From contig NZ_AUGE01000012.1 of assembly GCF_000426865.1 (NCBI RefSeq), positions 1 to 64,000 of the forward strand: a stretch of 64,000 nucleotides of DNA. Direction: 5' to 3'. Origin of the DNA: Citrifermentans bremense R1. GTDB taxonomy: Bacteria > Desulfobacterota > Desulfuromonadia > Geobacterales > Geobacteraceae. This document shows positions 26,486 through 35,122 of this stretch, in pieces. The number at the start of each line of letters is the position of its first letter. Position 1 is the first letter of the stretch. The notes beneath the pieces are model-generated. The model was given only the letters and a program-made list of their open reading frames with translations, did not search any database and was not told where the DNA came from. A program made the translations under genes and the position numbers.

Positions 26486-26535
26486 AAAAGGGGACAGGCT
26501 ACTTTTTGATTTGAAAAAGTAGCCTGTCCCCTTTT
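26486..26535. repeat. perfect 22-bp inverted repeat (dispersed palindromic element)
   Basis: Two perfect 22-base arms (26486-26507 and 26514-26535; core GGGGACAGGCTAC) around a 6-base centre form a very stable hairpin between the convergent YihY and treS genes. T-runs at both ends mean it may also act as a bidirectional terminator. One arm recurs alone at 22245-22265, so it is a mobile or dispersed repeat and not just a terminator. Confidence 0.85.
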
Positions 26536-26572
26536 GCTGCGGCTCCTCCCCCTGGAGGGGGCGGGGCGAACA

Positions 26573-29500
26573 TCATTGCCCCTCCAGCTTGGGAACGCTC
26601 TTTTCCGACGCCAGCAGGTTCACTATGCCGCGCAGCGGTATCGAGACCCAATCCGGGCGGTTGTTCAGTTCGTACCCCAGTTCGTAGATTGCCTTGTCCA
26701 GCATGAAGCAGCGCAGCATCGTCTCCACGTCCTGCGGACGGTCCGGCATGAAGTTGCACCCTTCCACCCCCTTTTGGTAAGAGGCGAGGAAAAGGGAGGA
26801 GTTGTACCGGCACCAAGCCTGGATCCAGGGGAGCAGGAAGGCGACGTCCTCTTCCCGGACCTGGGGCCTCTGCATGAGCACGGCGTGGGCGGCGTACTCG
26901 AAGGAGCGCATCATCCCCGCCACGTCCCTGAGCGGCGACTGCTTGATCCTGCGCTCTCCCAGGGATTTCACCGGTTCCCCTTCGAAGTCCATGATCAGGA
27001 AATCGTCTCCGGTGTAGAGGAGCTGCCCCAGGTGGTAGTCGCCGTGGACCCGCGTCTTCATCGCCGAAAACTTGCTGATTGTGAACTTCTGCAGGGCCCC
27101 CTGCACGTCCGGTTCCATCCCCAGAAGCGCCTCGGCCTCCGGCACTAGTTCTTGGGGAAGCCGGCCCAGGTTCCGGCGTAAGAGGTCGAAGACCTTCCTG
27201 GTGCGGCTGCGCATCGACTGGTACACCGAGCGCTGGTAAAGAAGCGCAAAGGGTTCGGGCGCGAAGGAGGGGTCGTCGCTGCGGGAGGAAAGGGCCAGGT
27301 GCAGCTCCGCCGTGCGCTTTCCGATCAGGGCCACCATCTCCGGGTACAACCCCTGGATCAGGTCATGCAGCACGGTGGAGAAGCCGGTGGCCGCGGTGTC
27401 CGGTTGGGCGACGGCGGGAGTCCCAGATTCCTTCGCCTCCTCGCGATGGGCCAGCACACGATCGATGAACTGCCCCGCTTCCCCGAGGGTGAAGGCCCAG
27501 GCATCCCCCTGGTTGGGGACGAAGGCCTGCAGCATCCCGATAGCCACCGGCTCCAGCCCGGGTCGCCGGTACTCGATGGTCCCGGCCAGGGGCGCCACGT
27601 GCTGGAAATGGATCCGGTCCGAGAGGAACCTGCCGATCTCCACTTCCGGATGCGCCCCCTCCTCCAGGCGCCGGTACAGCTTCAGGAAGAAGTGCTTGTC
27701 GAAGAGCATCGAGGTGTTGCTCTGCTCCGATTTCCCCACCTGGGAGACGAACGGAGGCTCCTTCCCTTCCATGAGCGCGCCCATCCCGCCGGCCGGGCGC
27801 CCGGTGAGCCTTCCCCCGTCGGTGCGGATCGCCTTGCGGCGCCAGATCATCTCGAAAAGCGACCAGCGGAAGTGGGAGTTGTAGGTGCCGTCGTAGAGGA
27901 CTCCGACCTTGTCGCCGATGCGCAGCTTGCAGACGACGGCGGCCGGCGTCTCGGTAAGGATCCCTTCGCCTCCGCCGTCCATGGAGACGAAATGCAGCGG
28001 CAGCAGGTAGGTCTCCGGCGCCCCCTCGCTGTAGCTCACCTCCAAAAGCGTGAGGATGACCGAGGAGCTGTTGACCGGGACGGGAACCTTCTCCATCACC
28101 GAAAAGCGGACCATGATCCGGCTCTTCCCCTGGAACCAGCGGGACCTCTTCAGGTATTCGGGAAGGACCGACTGCTCCAACTGCCTTAGCCCCGCCGACC
28201 TCAGCACGTTCTCCCAACTGCCGGTGACCGGAACCTCTTCCAGCACCCCCTCCTCCCGAGGCTTGACCTCTTCGTTTCCGTCCTTCATGAGCAGAAGGTG
28301 GTAGTCGTAAGCTCCCAGGATGACGCCATAAGGGGAGTCCTTGATGACCGGGAACCGGTTGCGGCTGAACATCTCCTCGGGATAAAAGCCGGCGAAGCGC
28401 GGCTGGTTCACCTGCACGAACTGCGTGGAACGGGAGAGGTTGATCAGCACCACGATGGACTGATCCTCATATTTCCTGACCATGGCCAGCACCTTGGAGT
28501 TCTCAATCGGCATGAACTCGACGCTCCCCCAGCCGAAGGCCTTGAACCGCTTCCTCAGATCGATCATCCGCTTCATCCACCAAAGAAGCGAAGAGGGGTT
28601 CTTCGCCTGGTTCTCGACGTTGCGCGCCTCGTAGTGGTACTCAGGGTCGATGATGGCGGGGAGGTAGAGCTTTTGCGGGTTCACCGGGGAGAAGCCCGCG
28701 TTTCGGTCCGGGCTCCATTGCATCGGCGTGCGCACCCCGTTGCGGTCGCCGAGATAATAGTTGTCCCCCATGCCGATCTCGTCGCCGTAGTAGATGATGG
28801 GGGTGCCGGGAAGGCAGAAAAGAAGGACGTTCATCAGCTCTATCTTGCGCCGGTCGTCCCCCATGAGCGGCGCCAGCCGGCGCCGGATCCCCAGGTTGAT
28901 GCGCGCCCTCGGGTCGCGTGCGTAGATCCGGTACATGTAGTCCCGCTCCTCGTCGGTCACCATCTCCAGGGTGAGCTCGTCGTGGTTTCTCAGGAAGAGC
29001 GCCCACTGGCACTGCTGCGGGATGACCGGGGTCTGCTGCAGGATGTTGATGATGGGGAAGGAATCCTCCATCTGCAGCGCCATGAACATGCGGGGCATGA
29101 GCGGGAAATGGAAGCACATCTGGCAGGCGGCTCCCCCCCCGAAATAGGAGGCTGCGTCCTCCGGCCACTGGTTTGCCTCGGCCAGGAGCATCCGGTCCGG
29201 ATACTTGGCGTCGATGTAGGCGCGCAGCTTCTTCAGGAACTCGTAGGTTTCCGGGAGGTTCTCGCAGTTGGTCCCCTCACGCTCGTAGAGGTAGGGGACG
29301 GCGTCGAGCCTGAGGCCGTCCACCCCCATCCCGAGCCAGAAGTCGATGACCCGGAACATCGCCTCGTGAACGCGGGGATTGTCGTAGTTGAGGTCGGGCT
29401 GGTGCGAATAGAACCGGTGCCAGAAGTAGCTCTTGGCGACGGGATCGCGGGTCCAGTTGGAGACCTCGAAATCCTTGAAGATGATGCGGGCGTCGAGGTA

Positions 29501-29923
29501 CTTGTCGGGTGTGTCGGACCAGACGTAAAAGTCGCGCCAGGGGGAGCCGGGCTTCGAGGTGCGGGATTTCTGGAACCAGGGGTGCTGGTCCGAGGTGTGG
29601 TTTAAGACCAGCTCGGTGATGACCCGCATGCCGAGGGCGTGGGCACCCTTCAGGAAGTCCTGAAAATCGCGCAGGGTGCCGTAGTCCGGGTGAACGCTGC
29701 GGTAGTCGGCGATGTCGTAGCCGTCGTCCTTCAGGGGAGAGGGATAGAAGGGGAGCACCCAGATGGCCGTGATTCCCAGGTCGCGCAGATAGGGGAGTTT
29801 TTGCAACAGCCCCCGGAAGTCTCCGATGCCGTCCCCGTTGCTGTCGCAAAAACTCCTGATGTGCACCTCGTAGACGATGGCGTCCTTGAACCAGAGCGGG
29901 TTTTTGTCGCTGCGCTGTGGCAT
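26573..29923 (-). CDS. treS: trehalose synthase fused to maltokinase
   Basis: 1116 residues. Residues ~1-560 are the GH13 TreS domain (PLWFKDAIVYEVHIRSFCDSNGDGIGDF; GVDGLRLDAVPYLYEREGT with the nucleophile Asp; NHDELTLEMV; GDNYYLGDRNGVRTPMQWS). Residues ~580-1116 are a maltokinase with the APH-like kinase motif VHGDYHLGQLLYTGDDFLIMDFEGEP. It interconverts trehalose and maltose and phosphorylates maltose to maltose-1-phosphate, the GlgE substrate. It is the last gene of the operon, separated from glgE by ~210 bp that contain a hairpin repeat. Confidence 0.95.
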   Translation of the reverse strand: MPQRSDKNPLWFKDAIVYEVHIRSFCDSNGDGIGDFRGLLQKLPYLRDLGITAIWVLPFYPSPLKDDGYDIADYRSVHPDYGTLRDFQDFLKGAHALGMRVITELVLNHTSDQHPWFQKSRTSKPGSPWRDFYVWSDTPDKYLDARIIFKDFEVSNWTRDPVAKSYFWHRFYSHQPDLNYDNPRVHEAMFRVIDFWLGMGVDGLRLDAVPYLYEREGTNCENLPETYEFLKKLRAYIDAKYPDRMLLAEANQWPEDAASYFGGGAACQMCFHFPLMPRMFMALQMEDSFPIINILQQTPVIPQQCQWALFLRNHDELTLEMVTDEERDYMYRIYARDPRARINLGIRRRLAPLMGDDRRKIELMNVLLFCLPGTPIIYYGDEIGMGDNYYLGDRNGVRTPMQWSPDRNAGFSPVNPQKLYLPAIIDPEYHYEARNVENQAKNPSSLLWWMKRMIDLRKRFKAFGWGSVEFMPIENSKVLAMVRKYEDQSIVVLINLSRSTQFVQVNQPRFAGFYPEEMFSRNRFPVIKDSPYGVILGAYDYHLLLMKDGNEEVKPREEGVLEEVPVTGSWENVLRSAGLRQLEQSVLPEYLKRSRWFQGKSRIMVRFSVMEKVPVPVNSSSVILTLLEVSYSEGAPETYLLPLHFVSMDGGGEGILTETPAAVVCKLRIGDKVGVLYDGTYNSHFRWSLFEMIWRRKAIRTDGGRLTGRPAGGMGALMEGKEPPFVSQVGKSEQSNTSMLFDKHFFLKLYRRLEEGAHPEVEIGRFLSDRIHFQHVAPLAGTIEYRRPGLEPVAIGMLQAFVPNQGDAWAFTLGEAGQFIDRVLAHREEAKESGTPAVAQPDTAATGFSTVLHDLIQGLYPEMVALIGKRTAELHLALSSRSDDPSFAPEPFALLYQRSVYQSMRSRTRKVFDLLRRNLGRLPQELVPEAEALLGMEPDVQGALQKFTISKFSAMKTRVHGDYHLGQLLYTGDDFLIMDFEGEPVKSLGERRIKQSPLRDVAGMMRSFEYAAHAVLMQRPQVREEDVAFLLPWIQAWCRYNSSLFLASYQKGVEGCNFMPDRPQDVETMLRCFMLDKAIYELGYELNNRPDWVSIPLRGIVNLLASEKSVPKLEGQ

Positions 29924-30003
29924 GGCTTACCCCTTTTTTTTCCCCAGGGAGTGCGGTGACGGCGCCCCCCGCCGATGACGTGGCGCCTCCCCCACCCCCC
30001 TGC

Positions 30004-30024
30004 CCCCTCCCGCAAGGGGAGGGG
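30004..30024. repeat. GC-rich hairpin repeat in the glgE-treS gap
   Basis: CCCCTCCC pairs with GGGAGGGG around GCAA. It sits in the ~210-bp gap (29924-30135) between glgE and treS, which also holds a second 8-bp hairpin (GGTCTCCC/GGGAGACC) at 30103-30127. These may set the relative expression of treS by partial termination or mRNA processing. No gene is seen in the gap. Confidence 0.55.
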
Positions 30025-30135
30025 AAATCTTGACAGGTATATGTGATGCCTCCTACCGCTCCCGCAGGGGGAGGGGGAGTCGCTGTGAGCCTGGGAATAG
30101 CGGTCTCCCTGTTAACGCGGGAGACCGGGCGCGAG

Positions 30136-32118
30136 CTATAAGTAGTAATCGAAATCGGATTCCTTGCGGAGCCAGGTGCTGAGGCGGAAGATAGCTGCCG
30201 GCGCCAGCTGCGGGTCGAGGGTCATGTTGGCCCACTCCCCCTGCCAAATGGAGCGCTCGCCGCTCAAGAGGTCGTGCAACAGGTACGACTGTCCGGACAG
30301 GACGCCGAGAAGCCCCAGCGGCAGGCGCAGCTTCGCGCTGCGGATCCGGAAGGGGTCGAGGTTCACGGCTACCAGAAGCGCCCCCCCCTGCTTCCTGGAG
30401 GTTTTCACGAAGAAGAGCACGCTGTCGCTGTCGGATTCCAGGAACTGCACGTTGCAGGTCTCCTGCAGCGCCGAATACTCGCGCCGGATCCGGTTCAGCT
30501 TGGAGATCAGCTCCCTGATGTTCCCGGGCCCCTTGCGGTCCCATGGGCGGATCTCGTACTTCTCGGCGTCCTTGTATTCCTCGGATCCGGCGGCCTCCGC
30601 CGTCGGGATGCAGAGCTCAAACGCCGGGCCGTAGATGCCGAAGTTGGAGGAAAGCGTCGCCGCCAGGGTCACCCGGATCATGAAAGCGGCACGCCCCCCG
30701 TACTGCAGGTACTCGGTCAGGATGTCCGGGGTGTTGGGCCAGAAGTTGGGGCGCATGAACTCCTTCGCGTCGCTTCGGGTCAACTCCGTCAGGTACTCGG
30801 TCAGCTCCCGCTTGCTGTTGCGCCAGGCGAAATAGCTGTAGGACTGCGAGAAGCCGAGCTTTGCCAGCCGGCACATGATCTTTTGCCTGGTGAACGCCTC
30901 GGCGAGGAAGATGACGTTTGGATCCCTCTCCCTCGCCTTGGCGATGATCCATTCCCACATGGGGAAGGGCTTCGTGTGCGGGTTATCCACCCGGAAGATG
31001 CGCACCCCCCGGTCCATCCAGAAGAAGAAGATGCTCTTAAGCTCCTCCCAAAGCTCCTGCCACTGCGGCGTCTCGAAGTTGAACGGGACGATGTCCTGAT
31101 ATTTCTTGGGAGGGTTCTCCGCGTACTGGACCGTTCCGTCCGGCCTCCAGAGAAACCACTCGGGATGCCCCTTCAGGTAGGGGTGGTCCGGCGAGCACTG
31201 GAAGGCGATGTCGAGGGCGATCTCGATGCCCTGCCGATCCGCTTCGAGGACCAGGGCCTGGAAATCCTCCAGGGTTCCCAGTTCGGGATGTATAGACTTG
31301 TGCCCACCCTCAGGCGAGCCGATGGCCCAGGGGCTCCCCGGGTCCCCGGGCTCCGCCTCGACCCGGTTCGCCTTCCCCTTTCTCTTGCTGATGCCGATGG
31401 GGTGGATGGGGGGGAGATAGAGCACGTCGAAGCCAAGCTCGGCTATGTCCGGGAGGATCCCGATGCAGTCCTTCAGCGTGCCGTGCCTCCCCTCCACTCC
31501 CCCCAGCGAGCGCGGGAAGAGTTCGTACCAGCTGCTGAAAAGCGCCTTTTTCCGGTCCACCCGGACCACGAAATCCTTGTGGTAGCGGGTGGCGAGGCCG
31601 CGGGCGCAGCAGGTGCTGACCAGGTCGGCAAGCCGGGTGTCGAGTCCGAGCGCCACCGCCCCTTCCAGCTCCGGTTCCTGGTTCAGCGCTTCCACCGCCT
31701 GGCGCAGCTTCTCGGCGTCCGGCTCCTTCGCCTCCGTGGCCGCCTGCGACAGGATGCTGCTGCCGATCTTCAGGTCCACCGAGACGTCCTGCCCCGCCTC
31801 GAACCTTTTCTGCAGGTCGCGCTGCCAGGTGCGAAAATGGTCCACCCAGCCGAGCAGGCTGTACTCGTAGAACCCCGGTTCCCCCAGCTTGAAGCTCCCC
31901 TGCCAGCGGTCGTTCTCCAGGCGCTGCATCTGGGTCTCCTGCCACTCGTCATCTCCCTGCCTGCGGTAGAGCAGCATTGCCACCACCTCATCGTGGCCGT
32001 CGCTGAAGATGTCCGCCTGCACCACCATCTCGTCGCCGGTTACCCGCTGCACGGCGAACCGGCCACAATCGATCTGCGGGTGGACCCCCTCTATCGCTAT
32101 CCGCGCTCTGCCTTCCAT
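30136..32118 (-). CDS. glgE: alpha-1,4-glucan:maltose-1-phosphate maltosyltransferase
   Basis: 660 residues. The GlgE signature YLPPIHPIGISKRKGKAN is at ~245-262. The nucleophile Asp is in IFRVDNPHTKPFPMWEWII (~residue 385) and the acid/base Glu in IFLAEAFTRQKIM. An N-terminal beta-sandwich domain precedes the barrel. It extends alpha-1,4-glucan with maltosyl units from maltose-1-phosphate. It follows treY by 10 bp and precedes treS-maltokinase, which makes its substrate. An AAAGGAG site supports the start. Confidence 0.96.
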   Translation of the reverse strand: MEGRARIAIEGVHPQIDCGRFAVQRVTGDEMVVQADIFSDGHDEVVAMLLYRRQGDDEWQETQMQRLENDRWQGSFKLGEPGFYEYSLLGWVDHFRTWQRDLQKRFEAGQDVSVDLKIGSSILSQAATEAKEPDAEKLRQAVEALNQEPELEGAVALGLDTRLADLVSTCCARGLATRYHKDFVVRVDRKKALFSSWYELFPRSLGGVEGRHGTLKDCIGILPDIAELGFDVLYLPPIHPIGISKRKGKANRVEAEPGDPGSPWAIGSPEGGHKSIHPELGTLEDFQALVLEADRQGIEIALDIAFQCSPDHPYLKGHPEWFLWRPDGTVQYAENPPKKYQDIVPFNFETPQWQELWEELKSIFFFWMDRGVRIFRVDNPHTKPFPMWEWIIAKARERDPNVIFLAEAFTRQKIMCRLAKLGFSQSYSYFAWRNSKRELTEYLTELTRSDAKEFMRPNFWPNTPDILTEYLQYGGRAAFMIRVTLAATLSSNFGIYGPAFELCIPTAEAAGSEEYKDAEKYEIRPWDRKGPGNIRELISKLNRIRREYSALQETCNVQFLESDSDSVLFFVKTSRKQGGALLVAVNLDPFRIRSAKLRLPLGLLGVLSGQSYLLHDLLSGERSIWQGEWANMTLDPQLAPAAIFRLSTWLRKESDFDYYL

Positions 32119-32128
32119 AGCTTCTCCT

Positions 32129-35110
32129 TTACGCGGAGGCGGACTCCAAGAGCGCCACGCTCACCTGCCCGAAGAGCCGCGCCAGCGGGATCACCTGCCC
32201 CCCCCCGTGCTCTCGCGTCTCTATCTCCTCGCCGTTGACGATGTTCCTGAACCTGCCCCCGCACCCTTCCGGCAGCACCAGGACCGTGTCCTGCCAGGCC
32301 TCCTCCCCCAAGGGGAGGCTTCCCTCCGCCGGCATCAGGGTCGCCACCAGCCGCGCGGCGGCGGCTATCACGGTCTTTTCCTTCCCCTTCCGGGCGAAGG
32401 CGCAGATGTGCCGCTCCCGCGTCCCCTTTGCCTCCAGCGGCAGGTACTCCCCCCCTTCGAAGGGGCCGCGGTTGCTCCTGCGGTAGTTCAAGACCCGGTA
32501 GATGAGATAGAGCTTGATCCTGCCGTCTTTCGCCTTCCCCATCAGTTCGCGGCAGAGCGCTTCCGGACCCGTTTCAGCCTCGCGCGCCTTGAGGTCGGCG
32601 AGCAGCTCAATCCTCTTGCCGTAATCGACCTGGCGGCGGTTGTCCGGGTCGACCAGGGTGAACTCGAAGAACTCGGTCCCCTGGTAGAAGTCCGGAACCC
32701 CGGGGGAGACCATCTTCAGGAAGGTCTGCGAAAGCGAGCTGAAGATGCCGCAGCGCGCCAACCGCCTTTGCAGCGGCAAGAACTCGCGCAGAAACACGTT
32801 TTCCGGCCCCGGCTCGAGGATCCGGTCCACGAACGAGGTCACCCCTTCCTCGTAGGCGATGTTCGGGCTCACCCAACTGGTGTTGACCTTGGCCTCCCGG
32901 AGCGCCTTGACCATGTAATCCCGGACCCTCCCCTTGAGGCTCTTGTACTCTTCCTGGTCCATCTCGCCTGCCGGCCAGTCCCCCAGAAGGATCTGGTACA
33001 GGAGGTACTCCTCGTTGCGGTCGGGCACCGGCTGGTTCTCAATGGAGGTGCTCTTCCCCTTGTTGAACCTGCTCCACCTGACCACGGACTTCTGCCAGAG
33101 CTCCGGGATCTCGGATAGCGCATCGATCCTGGTGCGTACGTCCTCGCCGCGCTTGGAGTCGTGGGTCGCCGTGGCGATCATGGCGTGGGGGAAGGTCTTG
33201 TTCCGGTCCAGGTTCTGGCCGTGGAAGGCCTCGAGGGTGGTGCCGAACTTCCCGGGCATCCCCCCGACGTCGTTCAACGAAACCAGCCGGTTATAGACGT
33301 AGAAAGCCGTGTCCTCGAGCCCTTTGGCCATCACCGGCCCGGTTATCTGTTGGAAACGCATGGCGAAATAGAGCCAGGCGCGGCGGTCGTTCTTGCTCGC
33401 CCGCTCCGGGGATTTCAACAAGAGCACGTCCCTTACGAAGTCGAACACGGAGCCGCTGATCGCCGGGTTGCGCCGTTTGGCCTTATACACGGCCGCCTCG
33501 ATGTACTGCACGTCCTTGTCGCGCATGGAGGCCGAGTTGGCGTAGGTGCGGTACACCGGGAAGCAGGCGATTACCTCGCTGATGGCGCGGGCCAGGCTGT
33601 TCAGGGTGAAGTCGCGGGTGAGCCGGTCCTGCTCGGCGATGTTGTTCAACTGGTGCGCCAGCATGTTCCCCTCGCCGGAGAGCGACACCTGCATCACCAG
33701 CTTCTTTTTTTCGTAGACGAGATCAGGGAAATCTCTCCCCCACTTCACGAACCGGTCGTAGAGCCGGTCCATCTGCTTCGCCTTCTCGGTGGCCACGAAG
33801 ATGCCGTTCAAGCTGTTCAAAAAGTCGTACCCCGTGGTCCCGAAGACCGGCCACTGGTCGGGGAGCAGTTCTCCCTTCATCAGGATCTTCTCCACCACGG
33901 CGTAGAAAGGTTTGTAGCAGGGATCCGTCTCCAGGAGCGCGTTGTACTCCTTCTCGAGCGCCTCCTTCTCCTCCCCGTTATCCGCGGGAAGCGGGGAGCC
34001 TGCCTGCCGCAACTGAAAGTAACTGCTTTTCTGGAGATTCTGCAGATAGGAAACGGGATCGTAGAGCCCGTCCACGTGGTCGATGCGGACACCGGTGACC
34101 TTCCCCTCCCGGATCAGCCGGAACAAGAGCGTGTGGGTCAGGTCGTAGACTGCCTGGTCTTCCATCCTGATGGCCGCCAGGCCGTTGATGTCGAAGAAGC
34201 GCCGGTAGTTGATCTCCTCCGTCGCCACCCGCCAGTAGGAGAGGCGGTACGCCTGCTCCCGCAAGAGCTTGTCCATAAGATCGAAGCTGCGCGGGTCCCC
34301 CTTGCTGCCGTTGAAGCTCTTCACGTTGTCGGCGATGAAGGCCGCCACCTCCGGCGACTCCTGGCAGAGCTGCCAGAGCCTCTTTTTGATGATCTCCTTC
34401 TCGCGGTGCCGCTCCCCCATCTTCTCCGGGTCCTGCTCGGTCGCCAGCGGCAGGTGCTGCAGCGCCGTCTCGATGCTCAAGAGTTCCTCGACCGGCGCCG
34501 CCTCCGCCGGAAACTTCTCCTTCAACGCGTCCAGCCGGTGCTGGAGGATCTGCAGGTAGCTCCTAGGCTCCAGCGGGATCTGCAGCGCGTAAACCTGAAC
34601 GAAGAAGGCCCCGTTCCTGAAAAGAAGCTGCAGACCGCCCCCTTCCAGCACCTTGCCGTACTGGTCCCCCAGAAGCGGCAGCAGCACCTTCCCGGTCAGC
34701 TCCTTTTTCACCGGCTCCCAATCGATATCGAAGAAGTGCGCGTAGGGGGAACTCATCCCGTTTTCGAGGACGTCCATCCACCAGAGGTTCTCGCCGCTCT
34801 CGATGCACATGTGGTTGGGTACGAAGTCCAGGATGTGCCCCATCCCGTGCCGCTTGAGCTCCTCCACCATGGTGAGGTGGCTCTGCTCGTCCCCCACTTC
34901 CCTGTTCAGCACGGTCTGGTTCACCACGTCGTAGCCGTGGACGCTTCCTTCCTTGGCAGCCAGGTACGAGGAGGCGTAGACGTCGCTGATCCCGAGATCG
35001 TTCAGGTATCCGATGATCCCGGTGGCGTCCGCGAAGGTGAAGCCGGCGTTGAACTGCAGCCGGTAGGTGGCCGTCGGGATTCTCGCAGCCGGCTTATATT
35101 TCTCTGCCAT
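32129..35110 (-). CDS. treY: malto-oligosyltrehalose synthase
   Basis: 993 residues, longer than many TreY proteins (~700-950) because of inserts between the barrel strands. It starts PTATYRLQFNAGFTFADATGIIGYLNDLGISDVYASSY, the TreY signature. Further motifs are ILDFVPNHM, VTGVRIDHVDGLYDP with the nucleophile Asp, and KGLEDTAFYVYNRL near the C-terminus. It turns the reducing end of maltodextrins into a terminal trehalose unit. It lies between the GH57 gene and glgE with 10-13 bp gaps, so translation is likely coupled. Confidence 0.96.
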   Translation of the reverse strand: MAEKYKPAARIPTATYRLQFNAGFTFADATGIIGYLNDLGISDVYASSYLAAKEGSVHGYDVVNQTVLNREVGDEQSHLTMVEELKRHGMGHILDFVPNHMCIESGENLWWMDVLENGMSSPYAHFFDIDWEPVKKELTGKVLLPLLGDQYGKVLEGGGLQLLFRNGAFFVQVYALQIPLEPRSYLQILQHRLDALKEKFPAEAAPVEELLSIETALQHLPLATEQDPEKMGERHREKEIIKKRLWQLCQESPEVAAFIADNVKSFNGSKGDPRSFDLMDKLLREQAYRLSYWRVATEEINYRRFFDINGLAAIRMEDQAVYDLTHTLLFRLIREGKVTGVRIDHVDGLYDPVSYLQNLQKSSYFQLRQAGSPLPADNGEEKEALEKEYNALLETDPCYKPFYAVVEKILMKGELLPDQWPVFGTTGYDFLNSLNGIFVATEKAKQMDRLYDRFVKWGRDFPDLVYEKKKLVMQVSLSGEGNMLAHQLNNIAEQDRLTRDFTLNSLARAISEVIACFPVYRTYANSASMRDKDVQYIEAAVYKAKRRNPAISGSVFDFVRDVLLLKSPERASKNDRRAWLYFAMRFQQITGPVMAKGLEDTAFYVYNRLVSLNDVGGMPGKFGTTLEAFHGQNLDRNKTFPHAMIATATHDSKRGEDVRTRIDALSEIPELWQKSVVRWSRFNKGKSTSIENQPVPDRNEEYLLYQILLGDWPAGEMDQEEYKSLKGRVRDYMVKALREAKVNTSWVSPNIAYEEGVTSFVDRILEPGPENVFLREFLPLQRRLARCGIFSSLSQTFLKMVSPGVPDFYQGTEFFEFTLVDPDNRRQVDYGKRIELLADLKAREAETGPEALCRELMGKAKDGRIKLYLIYRVLNYRRSNRGPFEGGEYLPLEAKGTRERHICAFARKGKEKTVIAAAARLVATLMPAEGSLPLGEEAWQDTVLVLPEGCGGRFRNIVNGEEIETREHGGGQVIPLARLFGQVSVALLESASA

Positions 35111-35122
35111 GCTCCCCCCTGG

